DNA of 37,601 nucleotides, taken from an uncultured Microbacteriaceae bacterium. GTDB taxonomy: Bacteria > Actinomycetota > Actinomycetes > Actinomycetales > Microbacteriaceae. Shown in pieces: positions 23,190 to 31,564 of this stretch (position 1 is its first letter; each line of letters begins with the position of its first letter). The stretch is from positions 1 through 37,601 of the forward strand of contig CANKXX010000009.1 in assembly GCA_947487835.1 (NCBI GenBank), read 5' to 3'. Made by a program: the position numbers and the translations under genes. The notes under the pieces are model-generated. The model made no database searches. It saw nothing but the letters and a program-made list of their open reading frames with translations, and had not been told where the DNA came from.

Positions 23190-23918
23190 TCAGGCCTGGC
23201 CGGCGGGGCGGAGCAGGATCTCGTTGATGGCCAGGTGGCGGGGCCGGCTGATCGTGAATGCGATGACCTCGGCGATATCAGCGGCGGTGACGGTCGCGTC
23301 CGCATACAGCTCGTTGATGGCCGTGTTGGTTGCGTCGTGGGTGATGTGGGTGGGTAGTTCGGTGGCGACGACGCCGGGTTCGATCAGGGTCACCCGCACG
23401 TCGGGCAGGAGCTCCTGGCGCAGTGATTCCGACCAGCCATTGAGGCCCCATTTGGTGGCGGCGTAGACGCCGTTACCGGCGCGGGCGGTGCGGCCGGCGA
23501 CGGAGGAGATGTTGACGATGTCGCCGCCGGCGGCGGTGAGCTGGTCGAGGAACACCTCGGTGGTGGTGATCGCGCCGAGGAGGTTGACCTCGATCATGCG
23601 CCGGTAATCCTCGCGCTGCCCGCTGGAGAACGGGCCGAGGAGCATCAGGCCGGCGTTGTTGACCAGCACGCTGGCATCTCCGAGCTCGGCCCGCACCCGG
23701 GCGGCGGCAACGGTGAGCCCGTCCCGGTCGGTGACGTCCGCTTCGATCGCCAGGGCGCCAGCACCGAGCTCTTCCGCGAGGGCTTCGATGCGGTCCACGC
23801 GCCGGGCGAGAAGGGCGACCTGGAATCCGGCGGCGTGCAGGGCACGGGCGGTGGCTTCACCGATACCGGAGGACGCTCCGGTGATCACGGCGACGCCGCG
23901 TGAGGGTGTGGTGCTCAT
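23190..23918 (-). CDS. short-chain dehydrogenase/reductase
   Basis: A protein of 242 aa, a classical SDR: cofactor loop TGASSGIG (13-20), NNAG (87-90), catalytic Ser138/139 in NISSVAG, and Tyr152 and Lys156 in YAATK. Arg residues after the second strand (ARRVDR) favour NADP(H). Its ATG overlaps the stop codon of the preceding carboxymuconolactone-decarboxylase-like gene by 4 bp (ATGA), which indicates translational coupling. Substrate unknown; probably a carbonyl reductase acting in series with the two aldo/keto reductases. Confidence 0.92.
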   Translation of the reverse strand: MSTTPSRGVAVITGASSGIGEATARALHAAGFQVALLARRVDRIEALAEELGAGALAIEADVTDRDGLTVAAARVRAELGDASVLVNNAGLMLLGPFSSGQREDYRRMIEVNLLGAITTTEVFLDQLTAAGGDIVNISSVAGRTARAGNGVYAATKWGLNGWSESLRQELLPDVRVTLIEPGVVATELPTHITHDATNTAINELYADATVTAADIAEVIAFTISRPRHLAINEILLRPAGQA

Positions 23919-24250
23919 GACTGGTCCTTCTCTGTTTCTTCGGCGAAGACGCGCTTGGCGACCTGGATGGCGGACATCGCCTTGGGCCAGCCGGCGTAGA
24001 ACGCGAGGTGAATGATGGCCTCTTTCAGCTCGTCTTCGGTCAGGCCGTTCTCCTTCGCCAACCGCAGGTGGCTGGGCAGCTGCTCGACACTGCTGGAGGT
24101 GACCAGACTGGCGACCGTGATCAGGCTGCGGTCGCGGCGGGACAGCTCGGGCCGGGACCAGACGTCGGCGAAGAGAACGTTGTCGGTGAGGTCAACGAGC
24201 TTGGGGGCGAAGTCCCCGATCGCGCGCTGCGCCGGTGTGTGCTCGGTCAT
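23915..24250 (-). CDS. carboxymuconolactone decarboxylase family protein
   Basis: A protein of 111 aa starting at the ATG at 24250 (MTEHTPAQRAIGDFAPKLVDL), with AAGGGAAA upstream. It matches the CMD/AhpD-like fold: LSRRDRSLITVASLV, SHLRLAKENGLTEDELKEAIIHLAFYAGWPKAMSA. The CxxC of peroxidase-type AhpD is absent (reads TSSSVEQLPSH), so it is the decarboxylase-like or unknown-function branch. It lies between the broken cupin and the SDR, coupled to the latter by a 4-bp overlap. Confidence 0.9.
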   Translation of the reverse strand: MTEHTPAQRAIGDFAPKLVDLTDNVLFADVWSRPELSRRDRSLITVASLVTSSSVEQLPSHLRLAKENGLTEDELKEAIIHLAFYAGWPKAMSAIQVAKRVFAEETEKDQS

Positions 24251-24339
24251 GCTGCTGGTTTCCCTTCCCACCACGGGGTGACCCCGTGGACGGTGATTGA
24301 GACGCACGGGTGCGCGAAGGTCTTACGCCGGGTCGTGCG

Positions 24340-24763
24340 TCATCCCGCGGGTGCGGTGACGGCGAAGGCGTATTCGTCGTCGGTGACGTGGGTGCCCCAG
24401 GTCACCGCTGGTGCATCGGTGGATGGCGGGGACGCGGATACGGCGAGGTGGCTCATGGCAGTGTCGGAGGCAGCGCCGTGCCAGTGCCATTGCCCGGGCG
24501 GGGTGTGCACCGTGTCGCCGGGGTGGGCGATGATCACGCCGTCCTCCGGCGAGACGACGACAGCGAGACCGTTCAGGATCCGGAGGGTTTGCCCGTGAGC
24601 GTGGATGTGCCAAGCCGACCGGGCTCCCCGCAGCGAAGTGCACCACCGCGGCAGTGACCGGCGCCCCATCGATGTACGGCAGCGTGATCGCCTCGACCCG
24701 TACGTCTCCGCTGAACCGTTCGGCGGAGCCTCGCACCGTCTCCTGCAGGGGTTCGATCTCCAT
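24340..24763 (-). pseudogene. cupin-domain gene ((R)-mandelonitrile lyase-like) with a 1-nt frameshift
   Basis: The first part reads MEIEPLQETVRGSAERF...AAVVHFAAG in one frame; the second reads RSAWHIHAHGQTLRILNG...HWHGAASDTAMSHLA in another. An extra base (T at about 24625 on the plus strand; GGCTCCCCG where GGCCCCCG would keep frame) explains the break, since removing it joins VHFAAGARSAWHIH. The restored ~140-aa protein would be a single cupin with metal ligands His-x-His, Gln and His, resembling the small manganese cupins with hydroxynitrile lyase-like annotation that often accompany CMD, AKR and SDR genes. It would be the first gene of the operon. Either a true pseudogene or a sequencing error. 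Confidence 0.8.
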
Positions 24764-24845
24764 GTTTCCCTCCGACGCACCACGACTCGTCCAGTGGCCT
24801 GATGTCGGCGCCACGGATCAATTCCACTCGCGGCGGCCGGGCGGT

Positions 24846-24880
24846 GGGAGTGAGAGGTTATCCGTGTACTGGCAGTACTC
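24846..24880 (-). promoter_or_regulatory. shared promoter/operator element, copy 1, with GTACTGGCAGTAC palindrome
   Basis: Read toward the cupin operon, ACTGCCAGTACACGGATAA followed by CCTCTCACTCCC (24876 down to 24846) matches 26292-26322 at 29 of 31 positions. GATAAC is a possible -10 and the palindrome GTACTGGCAGTAC (24866-24878) overlaps the upstream promoter region. The site lies between the divergent cupin operon and the XRE regulator gene, so it may serve both directions. Confidence 0.8.
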
Positions 24881-24914
24881 CTCTACTTCGGGATGCGCGT
24901 CGTACGGTGTCGGC

Positions 24915-25805
24915 ATGGACAATCAGGCCGAAGTCAGCGAGTTCCTTCGCACCCGCCGGGACCGCCTCACCCCCGCACAAGCTGGCATCCTCGGCGGTGG
25001 GCGTCGGCGCGTGCCGGGCCTCCGGCGCGAAGAGTTGGCGGCGCTGGCGGGTACCAGCGTCGATTACATCGCGAAGATGGAACGCGGCAACCTCGCGGGG
25101 GTTTCCGCCGAGGTCCTCGACGCTGTCGCCCGGGCGTTGCAGCTGGACGACGCGGAGACGGAACACCTCCACGACCTCGCCCGCGCCTCCGCCCCGGTGT
25201 CGCCCAGGAAGCGTCCGAAGCCGCCGGTGACCACCGTGCGACCGACCTTGCAGCGTTTCCTTGACGCCATCACCGGCACACCGGTGTGGGTTCGGAACCA
25301 CCGGATGGACTACCTCGCCGGCAACGACCTTGGTGAGGCCTTGTTCTCGCCGATCCTGCAGGACGCGGCGAGCCGCCGGAACAACGCTCTGTTCACCTTC
25401 CTCAGCCCTGCCGCCCGGATCTACTACCCCGACTGGGAACAGGGCGCGGACGGGGTCGTCGCGTCACTGCGCAGCCACGCCGGCCGCAATCCGCACGACA
25501 AGAGCCTCACCGACCTGATCGGAGAGCTCGTCACCCGCAGCGATGACTTCCGGTACCGCTGGGCCAAACACGACGTCCGGTTCCACCGAGCCGGAACCAA
25601 ACGCATTCACCACCCCGCGGTCGGTGACCTCGAGTTCTCCTTCGAAGCTCTGGAACTTCCCGACAGCCCGGGACTGACCATGTTCGCGTACACCACCGAG
25701 CCCGGGTCAGCGAGCGAGGAACGGGTCCGCCTTCTCGGCAGCCTCGCCGCCACCACGACAGCCACACCGGTCGACGCGCAACGGCAGGGAAGGCCACGGG
25801 AATGA
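24915..25805 (+). CDS. XRE-family regulator with MmyB-like ligand-binding domain
   Basis: A protein of 296 aa from the ATG at 24915 (MDNQAEVSEFLRTRRDRLTP). Residues about 8-80 are a helix-turn-helix with VPGLRREELAALAGTSVDYIAKMERGN, the hallmark of MmyB-type regulators. Residues about 105-280 are the MmyB ligand-binding (PAS-like) domain (LQRFLDAITGTPVWVRNHRMDYLAGNDLGEALFSPIL; DFRYRWAKHDVRFH; LEFSFEALELPDSPGLTMFAYTTEPGS). Such regulators often control adjacent divergent SDR or oxidoreductase genes. Here an identical-looking element lies in front of both enzyme operons flanking it, so it is the probable regulator of both. Its stop codon overlaps the next gene's start by 4 bp. Confidence 0.92.
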   Translation: MDNQAEVSEFLRTRRDRLTPAQAGILGGGRRRVPGLRREELAALAGTSVDYIAKMERGNLAGVSAEVLDAVARALQLDDAETEHLHDLARASAPVSPRKRPKPPVTTVRPTLQRFLDAITGTPVWVRNHRMDYLAGNDLGEALFSPILQDAASRRNNALFTFLSPAARIYYPDWEQGADGVVASLRSHAGRNPHDKSLTDLIGELVTRSDDFRYRWAKHDVRFHRAGTKRIHHPAVGDLEFSFEALELPDSPGLTMFAYTTEPGSASEERVRLLGSLAATTTATPVDAQRQGRPRE

Positions 25806-26176
25806 CCGGGACAGGTGAAGACCTTGTCGCCCTGTCGAAGCTGAAGTGGGAGTGGATGTCGACCCGGGACACCGACCGGCTCGACGCCCTGTTCGCCGAG
25901 GACGCTGTGTTCGTGCACATGGGCGCCACCTTCTCGAAGGAGCAGGAGCTCGACGTGATCCGCACCGGACGGATCCATTACCGGGACGTGAACATCGAGG
26001 ACGTCTCCGTGCGGATCATCGGGTCGACCGCGATCGTCCTGACCACACTGGAGCTGACCGCCGTGGTCAACGACGCCGAGGTGACCAACCCTTTCACCGT
26101 TACCGAGGCTTACGCCCGGGTCGGTGACGCGTGGACGCTGGTATCCATGTCGTTCACCCGGCTCATCAACCGCTGA
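25802..26176 (+). CDS. NTF2-like (SnoaL/DUF4440-type) protein
   Basis: A protein of 124 aa. A curved-sheet NTF2-like fold is indicated by KLKWEWMSTRDTDRLDALFAEDAVFVHMG at the N-terminus and TEAYARVGDAWTLVSMSFTRL at the C-terminus. The family includes ketosteroid-isomerase-like enzymes, polyketide cyclases and ligand-binding proteins. No catalytic assignment is possible. It overlaps the XRE regulator by 4 bp (ATGA) and must be co-translated, so it may assist the regulator by binding or processing its ligand, or be part of the same oxidoreductase pathway. Confidence 0.88.
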   Translation: MTGTGEDLVALSKLKWEWMSTRDTDRLDALFAEDAVFVHMGATFSKEQELDVIRTGRIHYRDVNIEDVSVRIIGSTAIVLTTLELTAVVNDAEVTNPFTVTEAYARVGDAWTLVSMSFTRLINR

Positions 26177-26495
26177 ACACCAGCACCGCTGGCTAGAGAC
26201 GCTGCCGGTACCGGGAGACGGGACTGCCCTGCACGGGTCAGCCCTTGCCGATGTGCGTCGACTCTGCGGGTCAGACCGTGCTGATGGGGTGACTGCCGGT
26301 ACACGGATAATCTCTCACTCCCTTCCCCACTGGTGTGGAAGTGGAATGGGTACTAGCCCTCCCCCCTAAAGCTGCGGCCGAACCGAACACGAGTGACTGA
26401 CGGCTCCTGGCAGAGCCACCGGTCCGCTGTTCCGGTCCGCGCGCTCGGACTTGCGTATCTCCTGGGGTGGGTTCCCCGCGATTGACAGGAACATC
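26177..26495 (+). promoter_or_regulatory. promoter region with shared element, copy 2, and long leader
   Basis: No gene is seen. The element ACTGCCGGTACACGGATAA plus TCTCTCACTCCC (26292-26322) is nearly identical to 24846-24876 and points toward the NmrA-like/MFS operon; GATAAT (26306-26311) is a good -10. If this is the promoter, a ~170-nt leader remains before the ATG at 26496. The leader holds GC-rich complementary stretches, for example GGCTC-CTGGCA-GAGCC near 26402-26417. Confidence 0.75.
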
Positions 26496-27281
26496 ATGAA
26501 TGAGCAGTTGAGCGTCCTCGTTGTCGGTGCGACGGGCAGTATCGGCCGCCATGTGGTCGCCCAGACGGTGCGTGCCGGGCATCACGCCCGCGCCCTCGTC
26601 CGCGATGGTGCGCGTGCGGGCAGGCTCGACCCGGCCGCGGAACGTGTTGTCGGTGACCTCACCGACGCCACCACGCTCGCTGACGCCGTGGCCGGTATCG
26701 ACGCGGTCATCTTCACCCACGGGTCCAACGGCGCCGACGCGGAACGGGTGAACTACGGCGCGGTCCGGAACGTCCTGCGTGCGCTGGACGGCCGACCCGT
26801 CCGTATTGCGCTGATGACCACCATCGGGGTGACCGGCCGGGTTGCCTCAAGCGACTGGAAGCGCCGCGGTGAACGCCTCGTCCGCGCCAGCGGCAACGAC
26901 TACACCATCGTCCGACCCGGATGGTTCGACTACAACGACCCGGACGAGCTGCGCATCACCATGCTGCAGGGCGACACCCGGCACACCCGCACACCCGCCG
27001 ACGGCGTGATTGCCCGATCCCAGATCGCCCGGGTCCTGGTCGACAGTCTCACCAGCGTCCACGCTAACCACCGCACACTCGAACTCGTCGCTGAGCATGG
27101 CCCGGAACAGGACGATCTCGACCCGGTCTTCGCCGCCCTCGATCCCGACCCGGCGGGATCGGTTGACGGTGTCCGTGACAGCGCGAACCTGCCCCTGGAT
27201 CAGGAACCGCAGTCCGTGCGCGATGACCTCACCTGGGCCAGCAGGACGAGGCACACGAATGTGACGCATGACGACCGCTGA
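26496..27281 (+). CDS. NAD(P)-binding atypical SDR (NmrA/YwnB-like)
   Basis: A protein of 261 aa from the ATG at 26496, with CAGGA 6 nt upstream. The Rossmann motif VVGATGSIGRHV (9-20) with RALVRDGARAGRL behind the second strand suggests NADP binding. TTIGVTGR and SDWKRRGERLVRASGNDYTIVRPGWFDY are typical of atypical SDR_a5/NmrA-like proteins, which reduce quinones or act as redox sensors. First gene of an operon with an MFS exporter and a flavodoxin; its end overlaps the MFS start by 14 nt. Confidence 0.9.
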   Translation: MNEQLSVLVVGATGSIGRHVVAQTVRAGHHARALVRDGARAGRLDPAAERVVGDLTDATTLADAVAGIDAVIFTHGSNGADAERVNYGAVRNVLRALDGRPVRIALMTTIGVTGRVASSDWKRRGERLVRASGNDYTIVRPGWFDYNDPDELRITMLQGDTRHTRTPADGVIARSQIARVLVDSLTSVHANHRTLELVAEHGPEQDDLDPVFAALDPDPAGSVDGVRDSANLPLDQEPQSVRDDLTWASRTRHTNVTHDDR

Positions 27282-28482
27282 CACGACTCAGCTGACCCGG
27301 ATCCGCCTGTCCGATACGACGGCTTTCGTCGTTGTCGCAGCGAGCTTCATTGCGGTGTTCCTGGCCTCCGGGACACCGGTTCCGCTGTACAACACCTACC
27401 GTGCTGAGGACGGGGTCACCAGCGCGGGACTGGCGATCACCACCGTCGTGTATCTCGCCACCACCGCAGTGGCCCTGCTGACCACCGGCCGGTTGTCGAA
27501 CCACCTCGGCCGACGGCCGACCGCGATCGCCGCCGTCGTGTGTGCCGCCGCCGGCTGTCTGGTCATGCTGAACGTGCACGACCTCGGTGCCCTCCTGGCC
27601 GGCCGGATGCTGCAAGGCATCGCCTGCGGGGTCGCGTCGAGCGCGCTGGGCTCCTACGTCCTCGACCTGACCCCGGCCCGGCCCGCCCGGCTGGGACCGG
27701 TGATCACCAGCAACGCCCCACCGTTCGCGATCCCGGTCGGGGCGCTGCTCTCCGGCGCCCTGGTCCAATACGAACCCGCCCCTCGCATCCTTACTTACAG
27801 CCTCATCGGGGCCGTACTTGTGGTGCTGGCGGTCCTCCTCGCCTTCTGCCCGGAGACAGTCACCCGCACACCGGGCGTGGTCGCGTCCCTCCGCCCCCGG
27901 GTGCTCGTTCCCGCCGGGAAAGGCCGCATGCTCTTCGCCGTAGGCGCTGGACTCGCCGCAACGTGGGGGCTCAGCGGCTTCTACCAGGCCTTCTCTCCCG
28001 TGCTGGCGGCGGACGAGTTGGGCACCACCAACGCCCTCGTCGTCGCGCTAGTGTTCTCCTCCATCGTGGTGCTGAGCCCTGTCGGAGGGTTGCTGACCGG
28101 CCGGGTCCGCGCCGTCACCACCGTCCGGTTCGGGCTCACCGCATTCGTGGCCGCCACCGCAGCGGTCCTCGTCGCCCTCAACATCGGCAACATTGGCTGG
28201 TTTCTCCTGGCCAGTGCGCTGGCGGGGATCGCCCAGGGTGCCGCGAACGCGGGCGGCATGCGCGCAATCCTCGGCGATGCAGCACCCCATGATCGTGCAG
28301 GACTGCTCGCCACCTTGTACCTGATCTCCTATAGCGGCGCCGCGGCGCCGGGCCTGATCGCCGGACAGCTCGCAACCTTCCTGCGGCCGAATCAGATCGC
28401 GTTCGGGTACGGCGGACTTGTCCTCGTCGCCGCGACCATCGCCATCCTGGCGCTCCGGTCCGGGTCTCGCCGCTCGGCCTGA
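27268..28482 (+). CDS. MFS transporter (drug/metabolite efflux type)
   Basis: A protein of 404 aa with twelve predicted transmembrane helices. The loop 2-3 motif A reads GRLSNHLGRRPT, and helices 4-5 contain GRMLQGIACGVASSALGSYVLDLTP, resembling drug:H+ antiporters. It exports small molecules using the proton gradient; the substrate is unknown. The start codon lies 14 nt inside the preceding reductase gene in another frame, so the two are co-translated. Part of the operon under the shared 31-bp element. Confidence 0.92.
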   Translation: MTTADTTQLTRIRLSDTTAFVVVAASFIAVFLASGTPVPLYNTYRAEDGVTSAGLAITTVVYLATTAVALLTTGRLSNHLGRRPTAIAAVVCAAAGCLVMLNVHDLGALLAGRMLQGIACGVASSALGSYVLDLTPARPARLGPVITSNAPPFAIPVGALLSGALVQYEPAPRILTYSLIGAVLVVLAVLLAFCPETVTRTPGVVASLRPRVLVPAGKGRMLFAVGAGLAATWGLSGFYQAFSPVLAADELGTTNALVVALVFSSIVVLSPVGGLLTGRVRAVTTVRFGLTAFVAATAAVLVALNIGNIGWFLLASALAGIAQGAANAGGMRAILGDAAPHDRAGLLATLYLISYSGAAAPGLIAGQLATFLRPNQIAFGYGGLVLVAATIAILALRSGSRRSA

Positions 28483-28574
28483 GCGCGGTGGCCGGGAGGT
28501 CGTCCCGCAGCTGGACCCCTCAGCCCACGCCTCACCCCCAGCCCCGTCCACTATTTGCACCCGGAGGTAGCGGT

Positions 28575-29231
28575 ATGGATCGCCGTTTTTTCCTTACCAG
28601 CACCGTTGTGCTGGGCGCCGGCCTCCTTGCCGGCTGCACCAGCAGTCAGGAGACCCCCGTGCCCACCCCTACCGAGCTGCCGGAGGAACCGGCACCGACC
28701 ACGTCCGACGCGACCAGCCGCGTCCTGATGGTGTACTTCTCCCGCCCCGGGGAGAACTACTACTACGGCGACCGCATCACGCTCGACGTGGGAAACACGC
28801 AAGTGGTCGCGGACATGATCGCCGCCGCAAGCAGCATGGACGTGTACCGCATCGAAGCAGCTGACCCCTATCCGGAGGATTACGAGGAAACCGTTGCCCG
28901 CAATTCGCAGGAGCAGGACGACGACGCCCGCCCCGGGATCGCGAACCCGCCCCCCGATATGTCCTCCTACGACACCGTCCTGCTGGGCAGCCCGGTCTGG
29001 AACGTGCGCGCGCCGATGATCATGCGCACCTTCGTCGAGAGCGTCGACCTCACCGGCAAATCCATCTACCCGTTCGTCACCTACGCCGTCAGCGGCATGG
29101 GCCGCGTCGCGAGCGACTACGAAGAGTGGTGCCCCGACGCGGTCATCGGCGAAGGCCTAGCGGTGCAAGGTGAAGAAGCTACACAAGCTCAGTCCGACGT
29201 GGAGGCGTGGCTTCGGCAACACAACCTGTAG
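28575..29231 (+). CDS. flavodoxin-domain lipoprotein
   Basis: A protein of 218 aa from the ATG at 28575, with GGAGG upstream. The N-terminus MDRRFFLTSTVVLGAGLLAGC is a lipoprotein signal (lipobox LLAGC, Cys21) with RRFF resembling a twin-arginine signal. A Pro/Thr-rich linker (about 25-45) leads to a flavodoxin-like domain: MVYFSRPGENYY forms the FMN phosphate loop and LLGSPVWNVRAPMIMRTFVESVDLTG the second flavin contact. An exported FMN protein could act in electron transfer or quinone reduction at the outer membrane face. Third gene of the operon with the NmrA-like reductase and MFS pump. Confidence 0.9.
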   Translation: MDRRFFLTSTVVLGAGLLAGCTSSQETPVPTPTELPEEPAPTTSDATSRVLMVYFSRPGENYYYGDRITLDVGNTQVVADMIAAASSMDVYRIEAADPYPEDYEETVARNSQEQDDDARPGIANPPPDMSSYDTVLLGSPVWNVRAPMIMRTFVESVDLTGKSIYPFVTYAVSGMGRVASDYEEWCPDAVIGEGLAVQGEEATQAQSDVEAWLRQHNL

Positions 29232-29345
29232 CCCCTGCGCGTCCGGTCTAGGAGCGAGAACTCGGATAAACGGGTGGGTGGCAATCGCCTGGGCGTGCGA
29301 TCAGGTTCTGCCGTGCGGTGGTGGTGATCCTCGGCCGTTGGGCGG

Positions 29346-29591
29346 TCAGGTTCGGGCCTCGAGGGTCGGTGGCCGGAACTTGATCGACCGGTCGGCGACC
29401 TCGAGGGAGGGGAAGTAGCCGACGAGCTGCCGGTCTTCCGAGGTGGGCGCCCAGGTCACGACCCGGAACACGACTTGCCGGTTGAACAGGAGCCGGCGGA
29501 TGACTCCGGCGGGTTCTGCGCGGCTGTCGCGCATGATGATCCACTCGTCATTGGTGATGCGGATGGGTGGCCACGGCGGATCCCAGGTCAC
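29346..29591 (-). CDS. small conserved hypothetical protein
   Basis: A protein of 81 aa from the GTG at 29591, with AAGGAG 6 nt upstream. MTWDPPWPPIRITNDEWIIMRDSRAEPAGVIRR... RQLVGYFPSLEVADRSIKF has the look of a compact beta-rich protein with an alternating aromatic pattern. I have the impression of similar unnamed proteins in Microbacteriaceae but no functional clue. It stands alone and is convergent with the flavodoxin operon (gap 29232-29345, nothing seen). Confidence 0.65.
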   Translation of the reverse strand: MTWDPPWPPIRITNDEWIIMRDSRAEPAGVIRRLLFNRQVVFRVVTWAPTSEDRQLVGYFPSLEVADRSIKFRPPTLEART

Positions 29592-29805
29592 GGCGCTCTC
29601 CTTCTGGATGAGGGGAGCAGCCCGGCCGCTGCGGAACCGATGCTACGACGAGCAGCCGACCCCGCCCACCGAAGATCAGCGGAGGAAGGTGCCAGGTTCG
29701 GGGGCGTCTCCTCGAGGAGTGAGCCTTCTCCTTCTCCGCGTTAGAGGAGGTCGATCCGTGTGGCAACCACTTGCTCGCCCTCGGAACGGGGAAGAGGTTG
29801 GTGGG

Positions 29806-30048
29806 ATGCGAAAGCTTTTCTATGCGGGCGATCACATCCTCGTCGGCGACGGCACCTGTAAGGCAGTTCTCCGGTATTCCCGGGCATTGGCTAACGCCGG
29901 CCGATCAGATGTTGTGTCGGTACCGATGCTTGCCGAGGGCGGCGTACCGGTTTTGGCGCATCTGATCATCGGGCCGGCGAGCCAGATCTACTCCATCCCG
30001 GTGGAGCACGCGGCGACGGACCCAGACGACGCGACCATCATCGAGTAG
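29806..30048 (+). CDS. small conserved hypothetical protein (family Y, copy 1), possibly truncated by an amber codon
   Basis: A protein of 80 aa from the ATG at 29806. Motifs M[RK]KLxY, ALANAGRSDVVSVPML and LIIGPASQIYSIPVE are shared with the 120-aa protein at 31995-32357, defining a family of unknown function. The frame stays open after the TAG (30046-30048) for another 34 codons to a TGA at 30151-30153, reading LEGMTRGLEPSRPAWPQ...LNALGVFDEY; this would give a protein about as long as its paralogue. The stop may therefore be a recent nonsense mutation, a readthrough site or simply the natural end. The Shine-Dalgarno is weak (AAGAGG). Confidence 0.6.
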   Translation: MRKLFYAGDHILVGDGTCKAVLRYSRALANAGRSDVVSVPMLAEGGVPVLAHLIIGPASQIYSIPVEHAATDPDDATIIE

Positions 30049-30292
30049 CTCGAAGGGATGACCCGCGGACTGGAACCGAGCCGCCCGGCTTGGCCGCAAG
30101 AGATGCAGGAAATCCCCGACCTCAACGCGCTGGGCGTCTTCGACGAGTACTGATCGCCCTGTGGCGCCCAGCGCGAGTACTCGCATCATGCGGTCGCCAC
30201 AGGAAAGTGACGGGCCGATCGGGGACGCGTGCACAGGCATCGCTGAAGCCGATGCGGGTGCAGGGACTGGATCGGCGAGGGACCGGCCGGAC

Positions 30293-31306
30293 CTAGTCCT
30301 CGAGGAACTCGTGCGCTGCCCGTTCACGTAGGTGGGCCATCGTCTTGAGCTCCAGCTGGCGGATCCGCTCGCGGGTGACCCCGTAGAGCTTGCCGATCTG
30401 CTCGTAGGTCTTCGTCTGCCCGTCGCCGAACCCGAAACGCATCGTGATGATGTCCCGCTCACGGGTGGGCAGCGATGCGACCAGCGATGTGACGTGCTCG
30501 TGCATCATCGTGACGGACACGGCATCGAGCGGCTGCTCGGTGTCGGTGTCCTCGATGATGTCGCCGAACTCGCCGTCGCCCTCGTCGCCGAGTGCGGAGT
30601 GCAGGGAGAGCGGGTCGCGGCCATGGTCGCGGAGGTTCTTGACCTTCTCGACGGGGAGGTTGACCTCCTTGGCCACCTCCTCGATCGTGGCGTCGCGGCC
30701 GAGCTCCATGCGCAGCTCGCGCTCCATCCGGGCGATCTTGTTGATCAGCTCGACGGTGTGCACCGGGATGCGGATGGTGCGGGACTGGTCGGCCAGCGCC
30801 CGGGCGATGGCCTGGCGGATCCACCAGGACCCGTAGGTCGAGAACTTGAACCCGGTGGTGAAGTCGAACTTCTCGACCGCACGGACCAGGCCCATGTTGC
30901 CCTCCTGGATCAGATCCATGAACGGCATGCCGCGGCCGGTGTAGCGCTTGGCGATGCTGACGACCAGGCGGAGGTTCGCGCTGACCAGGTTCTCCTTCGC
31001 GACCGCGCCGTCGTGGGCGAGCCACTTCAGGTCCCGGCGCAGCTCCGCGTCCAGGTCGGTCTCGGTGTCGAGCTTCTCCTGCGCGAACACGCCGACCTCG
31101 ATCCGCTTCGCGAGCGAGACCTCCTCCTCGGCGGTCAGCAGCGGCACCTTCGACAGCTGCCGCAGGTAGTCCTTCACCGGATCGAGGGAGGCCCCGAGGA
31201 TTCGGGAGGCCCGGGCCTCGATGTCGTCGTCGTTGGTGGTGATGCGTAGGGCGACGTCGTCGTTGGTGGTTGTGATTCGTGCCGGTGCGTGTTCGATGAG
31301 CGTCAT
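30293..31306 (-). CDS. RNA polymerase sigma-70 factor, group 2 (second copy)
   Basis: A protein of 337 aa from the ATG at 31306, with GGAAGGA upstream. Region 1.2 ([11 protein letters not shown]), region 2 ([47 protein letters not shown]), region 3 and region 4.2 ([23 protein letters not shown]) are intact; there is no region 1.1, only a ~40-aa polar N-terminus. It is clearly paralogous to 2133-3113, sharing the unusual STYGSWW, the KTYEQIG motif and the C-terminal FLED/YLED. The recognition helices differ ([11 protein letters not shown] versus VEVKIITRLRS), so targets may differ. No operator-like pair such as that before the first copy was seen upstream. Confidence 0.93.
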   Translation of the reverse strand: MTLIEHAPARITTTNDDVALRITTNDDDIEARASRILGASLDPVKDYLRQLSKVPLLTAEEEVSLAKRIEVGVFAQEKLDTETDLDAELRRDLKWLAHDGAVAKENLVSANLRLVVSIAKRYTGRGMPFMDLIQEGNMGLVRAVEKFDFTTGFKFSTYGSWWIRQAIARALADQSRTIRIPVHTVELINKIARMERELRMELGRDATIEEVAKEVNLPVEKVKNLRDHGRDPLSLHSALGDEGDGEFGDIIEDTDTEQPLDAVSVTMMHEHVTSLVASLPTRERDIITMRFGFGDGQTKTYEQIGKLYGVTRERIRQLELKTMAHLRERAAHEFLED

Positions 31307-31564
31307 CGTCGTGTCCTTCCCCTAACCCCAGATGTCCAAGTAGCGACCCGACCGGACTTCTACACATGTCCCGGGGAGCGGGACTGTGTCACCCGTTCGG
31401 GGGTCACTGGTCCTCGACAGTATCCGTTGCCATAACGATCGTCATGGTCGGATTGAGGGGTTGACGATGGCGCCGGTCGGCGTTATGGGCGCGGGGTACG
31501 GCGGCAGCGGGCTTCTGCGCCAGCGAGGAGAGTTGTCGCCCGGTTCGCCGGCAGCACGGCGCTC

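Noticed and set aside
31368-31384. GTCCCG-GGGAG-CGGGAC upstream of the second sigma gene as an operator
   Set aside because: Only 6 bp per arm in very GC-rich DNA and no partner site; could be chance.
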